DNA from: CF-161 sp035263645
Lineage (GTDB): Bacteria; Chloroflexota; Dormibacteria; Dormibacterales; Dormibacteraceae
Length of the DNA stretch: 9,287 bases
Direction of reading: 5' to 3'
Assembly: GCA_035263645.1 (NCBI GenBank)
Contig: DATFRD010000124.1
Coordinates: 1-9,287, forward strand
Shown here: positions 6,395 through 9,287 of the stretch, in pieces
How positions within the stretch are numbered: the first letter of the stretch is position 1
Layout: each line of letters starts with the position of its first letter
Notes under the pieces: generated by a model
The model's input: only the letters and a program-made list of their open reading frames with translations
The model's database searches: none
What the model was told of the DNA's origin: nothing
Position numbers and translations under genes: made by a program

Positions 6395-6402
6395 CCTCAC
6401 TG

Positions 6403-6468
6403 ATGCGGCCCGCGTTCGCGTTCCCAGCGCAGCGCCTGGTCTACTCCCCAGCCTGCTTCTGTAGCTAG
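6403..6468 (+). CDS. Leaderless cysteine-containing leader peptide (attenuator uORF)
   Basis: A 21-codon reading frame (ATG 6403, TAG 6466-6468) encodes a peptide starting MRPAFAF and ending Cys-Phe-Cys-Ser, with Cys codons TGC 6454-6456 and TGT 6460-6462 close to the stop. It begins 8 nt after a strong -10 hexamer and has no ribosome binding site, so it should be translated from the 5' end of a leaderless mRNA. It ends 84 bp before the thiosulfate sulfurtransferase start. In mycobacteria, leaderless short ORFs with C-terminal cysteine codons are known cysteine-responsive attenuators of sulfur genes; this arrangement matches that type. Only two, non-adjacent Cys codons are present, fewer than in poly-Cys examples. 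The product probably has no function beyond being translated. Confidence 0.72.
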   Translation: MRPAFAFPAQRLVYSPACFCS

Positions 6469-6477
6469 GCCGGCCCT

Positions 6478-6542
6478 TCTCCGGACGCCGCGCACCTCTG
6501 CGCCAGGCGTCCGCCCTGTATGCCCTCACACCCGACCGGAGG
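6478..6542 (+). promoter_or_regulatory. Attenuator RNA: hairpin competing with an anti-Shine-Dalgarno pairing
   Basis: Two mutually exclusive structures can be drawn. Hairpin A pairs GGACGCC (6483-6489) with GGCGTCC (6506-6512) and continues inside as GCGCA (6490-6494) with TGCGC (6499-6503), a CCTC loop and a CA bulge, giving 12 bp in all. Pairing B joins TCTCCGG (6478-6484) to CCGGAGG (6536-6542), the ribosome binding site of the sulfurtransferase gene, over 7 bp with one G-U. They share bases 6483-6484. Pairing B would close translation; hairpin A would free the ribosome binding site. The shared segment starts 9 nt after the leader stop codon, near the front edge of a ribosome working on the leader's last codons. 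Which state follows cysteine shortage cannot be settled by eye. Confidence 0.55.
6538..6542 (+). promoter_or_regulatory. Ribosome binding site of the sulfurtransferase gene
   Basis: GGAGG lies 10 nt before ATG 6553. It selects this start over the in-frame ATG at 6520, which has no ribosome binding site and would place the GGAGG inside the coding region. It is the target of the anti-SD segment at 6478-6484. Confidence 0.75.
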
Positions 6543-6552
6543 TACGCCTGCC

Positions 6553-7401
6553 ATGTCTCAACCCAATGGCTACGCCAACAGCGAATCGCTCGTCAGCACC
6601 GAGTGGGTCGCCCAGCACCTGAACGAGCCGGGCTACCGGCTAATCGAGGTCGACGTCAACCCGGCCGCCTACGATGGCGGCCACATCCCCGGCGCGGTGG
6701 GCTGGGACTGGAAGCGGGACCTCCAGGACCAGACCGTGCGCGACCTGCCCAGCCGCGAGGCACTGGCCCGGCGGCTGGGCGAGAGCGGCGTCGCTCCCGA
6801 GACGACGGTCCTGCTCTACGGCGACAACAACAACTGGTTCGCCGCGTTCGCCTACTGGGTCCTCAAGTACTACGGCCACGACCGGGTCAAGCTGATCAAC
6901 GGCGGCCGGGTCCGGTGGGAGGTCGAGGGCCGGGCCTACACGACCGACCTCCCCCAGGTCGAGCCCACGGCCTATCGATTCCGCGGGGAGCCCCGCGAGG
7001 ACCTGCGCGCGTACCGCGACCAGGTGCAGGCGGCGATCGGCAGGGCGGGGCTGGTCGACGTCCGCTCGCCGGCCGAGTACTCCGGCCAGCTGCTGGCACC
7101 GGAGAACCTGCCCCAGGAGGGGGCCCAGCGCGGCGGCCACATCCCGACGGCAGTCAACGTGCCCTGGGCCACCGCGGTCAAGGAGGACGGCACGTTCAAG
7201 GACGCGGACGCCCTGCGCGAGGTCTACGGGGGCCGGGGGATCACCGGCGATCGCGAGGTGATCGCCTACTGCCGGATCGGAGAGCGCTCGGCGCACACCT
7301 GGTTCGTGCTGCGCGAGCTGCTGGGCTACCCGGAGGTGCGGAACTACGACGGGTCGTGGACCGAGTGGGGCAGCGCGATCCGGGTGCCGATCGAGAAGTA
7401 G
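6553..7401 (+). CDS. cysA2: Thiosulfate sulfurtransferase (rhodanese), CysA2/CysA3 type
   Basis: Transfers sulfane sulfur from thiosulfate to a thiol acceptor such as cyanide through a cysteine persulfide; cytosolic. The 282-residue protein has two rhodanese domains. The first (about 12-135) lacks a catalytic Cys, with YGDNNNWFAAFAYW at the equivalent loop. The second (about 160-282) carries the active loop CRIGERSAHTW with Cys240. Segments such as DWKRDLQD, LPQEGAQRGGHIPTAVNVPW, VLRELLGYPEVRNYDGSWTEWGS agree very closely with what I recall of Mycobacterium tuberculosis CysA2/CysA3. Start ATG 6553 is supported by GGAGG upstream. Expression is probably set by the leader peptide and the hairpin/anti-SD switch in front. 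It ends 16 bp before a strong hairpin, so the unit looks monocistronic. In relatives a small SseC-type gene often accompanies it; none is seen here. Confidence 0.94.
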   Translation: MSQPNGYANSESLVSTEWVAQHLNEPGYRLIEVDVNPAAYDGGHIPGAVGWDWKRDLQDQTVRDLPSREALARRLGESGVAPETTVLLYGDNNNWFAAFAYWVLKYYGHDRVKLINGGRVRWEVEGRAYTTDLPQVEPTAYRFRGEPREDLRAYRDQVQAAIGRAGLVDVRSPAEYSGQLLAPENLPQEGAQRGGHIPTAVNVPWATAVKEDGTFKDADALREVYGGRGITGDREVIAYCRIGERSAHTWFVLRELLGYPEVRNYDGSWTEWGSAIRVPIEK

Positions 7402-7417
7402 GCTCACCCGTCCGGGC

Positions 7418-7447
7418 GGAGGGAGGCCGCAGATGCGGCCTCCCTCC
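7418..7447 (+). terminator. Strong hairpin terminator after the sulfurtransferase gene
   Basis: Bases 7418-7430 pair perfectly with 7435-7447 (13 bp, GGAGGGAGGCCGC against its complement) around the loop AGAT; the loop's own A and T could add a 14th pair. No T-run follows. It sits 16 bp after the stop and separates the sulfurtransferase gene from the lipoprotein gene. An ATG at 7433 falls in the loop and is not a credible start. Confidence 0.75.
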
Positions 7448-7497
7448 CCGCCGCCGGCCGCTCCGGCTCCCCCCAGCGCGCGCCGCCGGTCCCGGTC

Positions 7498-7503
7498 TAT
7501 GCT
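7498..7503 (+). promoter_or_regulatory. -10 hexamer TATGCT before the lipoprotein gene
   Basis: TATGCT fits TANNNT (4 of 6 to TATAAT) and ends 10 nt before ATG 7514, which has no ribosome binding site. A leaderless or near-leaderless start is likely. The spacing is the longest of the series. Confidence 0.42.
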
Positions 7504-7513
7504 GACCGTCCGG

Positions 7514-8797
7514 ATGAAGACGCAGCTCGCCCGCTGGCTGGCCCTGGCGGCGGCCATCCCGGTCCTGGTCGTGGCCGGGTGCGGCGCCGGGTCCGGGCCG
7601 GCGGCCGACACCCTGGTCCTGGGTGCCGTGTACCCGCTGACCGGTCCCCAGGCCCAGGGCGGCCGCGAGGAGCTGGCCGGCGTGCAGACTGCCCTCCAGG
7701 TCGCGCAGCGCCAGGGCGCGTTCGGGGGCCGCCCGGTGCGGCTCCAGGTCATCTCGGCCACGACGCCCGCCGGGGCACGGGCCGCCGTGGACCGGCTGAT
7801 CGACCAGTACCACGTCCCCGCGATCATCGGCACCTACGGCTCGACGCTGGCCGTGGAGTCCGCGGCGCGGGCCGACCAGCGCCACGTCGTGTACTGGGAG
7901 ACCGGCGCGGTCGCCGACGAGGTCACGGTCAGGCATCCGTACGTGTTTCGGACGGTCGCGACCGGCAGCAACCTGGGCCAGCTGGCGGCGGACTTCACCA
8001 GCGGGGTGCTCCTGCCCCGGGCCGGGCTGGCGTCCCAGCAGGCCCGCGTGGCGATCGTGGCCGTGAACGACGTGTACGGCCGGTCGGTGGCGGACGCGGA
8101 GGTGGCCCGCGCCGCCCAGCACGGGATCGCCGTCGTCGACCGCGTGGACTACGACCCGCAGACCCTCGACGCGGCCGCGGTCGCCGACAGGCTGGCCGCC
8201 GACCGTGCCGACTACCTGTGGGACGTCAGCTACGTCGACGACGGGATCGCGATCTGGCAGGCGATCCTGGCCAGGGGGCTCCACCTGCGGGCCGCCGTCG
8301 GCACCAGCTCCGCCTTCTGCATGCCCGAGTTCGGCCGCCGGCTCGGCGCGGAAGCGGTCGGGCTGTACGCGGCGGACAAGCCGGACCAGGCCGACGTGAA
8401 CCCCTCGATCCTGCTCGCACCCGCCCGGGCCCTGCTGGCCAAGGCCTCGGCCTCCTACCGCGAGCGCAGCGGAGGCCAGGACATGTCCATCCCCGCCGTG
8501 GCCGGCTTCGTGGGCGGGTGGGCGCTGTTCCACGGCGTGCTGCCGGGGGTCAGGGGGACGGTCACGCCGGACGCGATCCGCACGGCTGCTTTCGCGCTGC
8601 ACGAGCCGCGCTACAGCAGCATCAACGGCGGCGGCGTGCAGTTCGGCCAGCCGGGCACTCCCGACGCCGGCCAGAACCTGCTCCCGCCGGCCGTGGTCGG
8701 GCAGTGGCAGGCGGTCGACACGATGCGGGTGGTGTACCCGGCGCCGTTCGCGAACGGCCAGCCGATCACCATGCACAGCGGCAGCGGGGACAGCTAG
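7514..8797 (+). CDS. ABC transporter substrate-binding lipoprotein, branched-chain amino acid receptor type (Peripla_BP_6)
   Basis: An extracytoplasmic solute receptor anchored to the membrane by lipid. Starting at ATG 7514, the 427-residue protein has a classic lipoprotein signal peptide: MKTQLARW, a hydrophobic stretch, and the lipobox V20-A21-G22-C23. The body has the type I periplasmic-binding fold: LVLGAVYPLTGPQAQGG (first strand and loop of LivJ/UrtA-like receptors), AIIGTYGSTLAVESA, YVFRTVATGSNLG, VAIVAVNDVYGRSVAD and a C-terminal AGFVGGWALFHGVL helix. The ligand cannot be named. No permease or ATPase gene adjoins it on either side, so it is an orphan receptor or serves a transporter elsewhere. 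A longer reading frame from ATG 7433 would start in a terminator loop and bury the signal peptide. Its TAG stop coincides with the left boundary of the inverted-repeat element. Confidence 0.92.
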   Translation: MKTQLARWLALAAAIPVLVVAGCGAGSGPAADTLVLGAVYPLTGPQAQGGREELAGVQTALQVAQRQGAFGGRPVRLQVISATTPAGARAAVDRLIDQYHVPAIIGTYGSTLAVESAARADQRHVVYWETGAVADEVTVRHPYVFRTVATGSNLGQLAADFTSGVLLPRAGLASQQARVAIVAVNDVYGRSVADAEVARAAQHGIAVVDRVDYDPQTLDAAAVADRLAADRADYLWDVSYVDDGIAIWQAILARGLHLRAAVGTSSAFCMPEFGRRLGAEAVGLYAADKPDQADVNPSILLAPARALLAKASASYRERSGGQDMSIPAVAGFVGGWALFHGVLPGVRGTVTPDAIRTAAFALHEPRYSSINGGGVQFGQPGTPDAGQNLLPPAVVGQWQAVDTMRVVYPAPFANGQPITMHSGSGDS

Positions 8798-8811
8798 ATG
8801 ATTGATTCCGA
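8794..8811 (+). repeat. Left terminal inverted repeat
   Basis: CTAGATGATTGATTCCGA is the inverted complement of 8960-8977 with a single mismatch (G8800 opposite T8971, a G-U pair in RNA). It contains the TAG stop of the lipoprotein gene. Its AT-rich composition stands out from the flanking coding DNA. Confidence 0.85.
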
Positions 8812-8976
8812 GTGGCGGCGAGAGATTCGGTGGCCAGGTGCCCCAGATCGTGGGTCTGCGCCGAGGACCGGAGCGAGCCTATCCGTCGATAGGCGAGCGA
8901 GGACCGCAGAAGCAGGGCCGCGAGATGGGGTGCATGGGCGCCGAAGATCCGTCGGCAATTCGGAATCAATTATCTA
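8795..8976. mobile_element. 178-bp MITE-like element with TA flanks at a CTAG site (IS630/Tc1-mariner-like)
   Basis: The interval 8797-8974 is bounded by TA on both sides (8795-8796 and 8975-8976), each within CTAG. Its ends are inverted repeats of 15 bp with one mismatch. IS630 and other Tc1/mariner-type elements duplicate TA on insertion, and IS630 is known to prefer CTAG targets. Removing the element and one TA gives CAG-CTAG-GTG: the lipoprotein stop TAG would be followed directly by the dehydratase GTG, with both reading frames unchanged. The interior codes for no credible protein, so it would be a non-autonomous element. The alternative is a native structured RNA whose closing stem mimics terminal repeats; no second copy is available here to decide. 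Confidence 0.5.
8797..8974 (+). ncRNA. Possible compact structured RNA between lipoprotein and dehydratase genes
   Basis: Read as RNA, the intergenic segment closes with an 18-bp terminal stem (8794-8811 with 8960-8977). Inside, several nested helices can be drawn. TCTGCG (8855-8860) pairs with CGCAGA (8905-8910) and encloses a perfect 7-bp hairpin GCCTATC (8877-8883) with GATAGGC (8888-8894), loop CGTC. CCCA (8842-8845) pairs with TGGG (8851-8854), and GCCGA (8940-8944) with TCGGC (8952-8956). GGTGCCC (8837-8843) with GGGCGCC (8936-8942) is a competing long-range helix. Purine-rich GAGGACCG and AGCGAG sequences occur on both sides of the central hairpin. I recognise no known riboswitch or ncRNA family. 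It could be a folded transcript, a 5' leader of the dehydratase gene, or the body of a mobile element. Confidence 0.35.
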
Positions 8977-8977
8977 G
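8960..8977 (+). repeat. Right terminal inverted repeat
   Basis: TCGGAATCAATTATCTAG is the partner of 8794-8811. It ends directly at the GTG start of the dehydratase gene, so that start has AT-rich repeat sequence instead of a ribosome binding site in front of it. Confidence 0.85.
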
Positions 8978-9287
8978 GTGGGCTCGTCCCCACCCCGGCC
9001 CTCCCCCGCCGGGGGACCCGGGACCCTGCTGGTCACGGGTGGCGCCGGGTTCATCGGCTGCAACTTCGTCCGCTACTGGCTGCGCGAGCATCCCGGCGAC
9101 ACGGTCGTCAACTACGACCTGCTGACGTATGCCGGCGATCGCCGCGGCATCGCCGCCCTCGCGGCCGCTGAGCCGGAGCGCTACCACTTCGTCCATGGCG
9201 ATATCGGCGACCGCGACCTCGCGGTCGCGACGATGCGGCGCTGGCGGCCGGCCGCCGTGATCAACTTCGCGGCCGAGAGCCACGTGG
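8978..9287 (+). CDS. rfbB: dTDP-glucose 4,6-dehydratase, 5' part only
   Basis: The gene is cut by the window edge; 103 complete codons are visible. The enzyme (RfbB/RmlB), an NAD-dependent extended short-chain dehydrogenase, converts dTDP-glucose to dTDP-4-keto-6-deoxyglucose for deoxysugar and cell-surface polysaccharide synthesis. Visible signatures are the nucleotide-binding LLVTGGAGFIGCNFVRY (from about residue 17), the VVNYDLLTYAGDR segment typical of RmlB, RYHFVHGDIGDRD, and VINFAAESHV at the edge. GTG 8978 is the only conventional start codon before the motif in this frame, because TAG (8975-8977) stops the frame just upstream. It gives an unusual proline/glycine-rich tail of about 15 residues. 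There is no ribosome binding site: the start abuts the inverted-repeat element. Other nucleotide-sugar epimerases are possible, but the YDLLTYAG match favours RmlB. Confidence 0.85.
   Translation, partial: MGSSPPRPSPAGGPGTLLVTGGAGFIGCNFVRYWLREHPGDTVVNYDLLTYAGDRRGIAALAAAEPERYHFVHGDIGDRDLAVATMRRWRPAAVINFAAESHV

Noticed and set aside
6344..6529. Upstream extension of the dapF-like gene to 6529
   Set aside because: The added residues are Arg-rich without family similarity and would run antisense through the leader peptide and attenuator; DapF proteins begin near the TKY motif.
6520..6552. ATG 6520 as the start of the sulfurtransferase gene
   Set aside because: No ribosome binding site precedes it, and the strong GGAGG at 6538-6542 fits ATG 6553; the extra 11 residues have no family match.
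7433..7513. Upstream ATG at 7433 for the receptor lipoprotein
   Set aside because: It lies in the loop of a 13-bp-stem terminator and would put 27 Pro/Arg-rich residues before an otherwise classic lipoprotein signal peptide.
8863..8906. Direct repeats GAGGACCG (8863-8870 and 8899-8906) as a CRISPR or iteron unit
   Set aside because: Only two 8-bp copies exist, and they lie on both sides of one hairpin, so they are better explained as parts of a folded RNA.
8794..8977. IscB-associated HEARO/omega RNA
   Set aside because: Size and an ATGA near the left edge brought it to mind, but the long terminal inverted repeats are not expected of that family and I could not match its conserved core from memory. 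Left open for a covariance-model search.
8802..9125. Small plus-strand frame through the inverted-repeat element into the dehydratase gene
   Set aside because: It is out of frame with the dehydratase motifs and shows no domain; the element appears non-coding.

Overview
The window is very GC-rich, gene-dense DNA from an actinobacterium. The clues are GC-saturated third codon positions, frequent GTG and TTG starts, a type VII secretion (ESX)-style MinD ATPase with a YukD-like N-terminus, a mycobacterial CysA2-type thiosulfate sulfurtransferase behind a cysteine leader peptide, and many genes that look leaderless. The species cannot be read from it. The first 59 bases are upstream DNA and the last gene runs off the right edge. 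There is no tRNA, rRNA or CRISPR array.

Left part (60-5460, all rightward): an ESX-type MinD/ParA ATPase; a DUF488 protein; an unrecognised four-helix membrane protein translationally coupled to greA, with an M24 Xaa-Pro peptidase right behind it; a Fur-family metalloregulator; and a small nitroreductase. Several of these genes carry a TANNNT -10 hexamer 6-9 nt before the ATG and lack a ribosome binding site. In two cases the hexamer begins with the TAG stop codon of the preceding gene. A long inverted repeat (5462-5505) closes this block against the convergent dapF-like gene.

Middle (5510-7401): a leftward DapF-fold gene in which both catalytic cysteines of diaminopimelate epimerase are serine. 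Divergent from it lies a sulfur unit: a leaderless 21-codon leader peptide ending in Cys-Phe-Cys-Ser, a strong hairpin that competes with an anti-Shine-Dalgarno pairing, and then the CysA2-type rhodanese. This has the layout of a cysteine-responsive translational attenuator. A 13-bp-stem hairpin ends the unit.

Right part (7498-9287): a lipoprotein of the branched-chain amino acid/urea receptor class, then a 178-bp element with long terminal inverted repeats flanked by TA within CTAG, and the 5' end of a dTDP-glucose 4,6-dehydratase gene. The element sits exactly on the stop codon of the lipoprotein gene and directly before the GTG of the dehydratase gene. It looks like a miniature Tc1/mariner (IS630)-type insertion, a compact structured RNA, or both.
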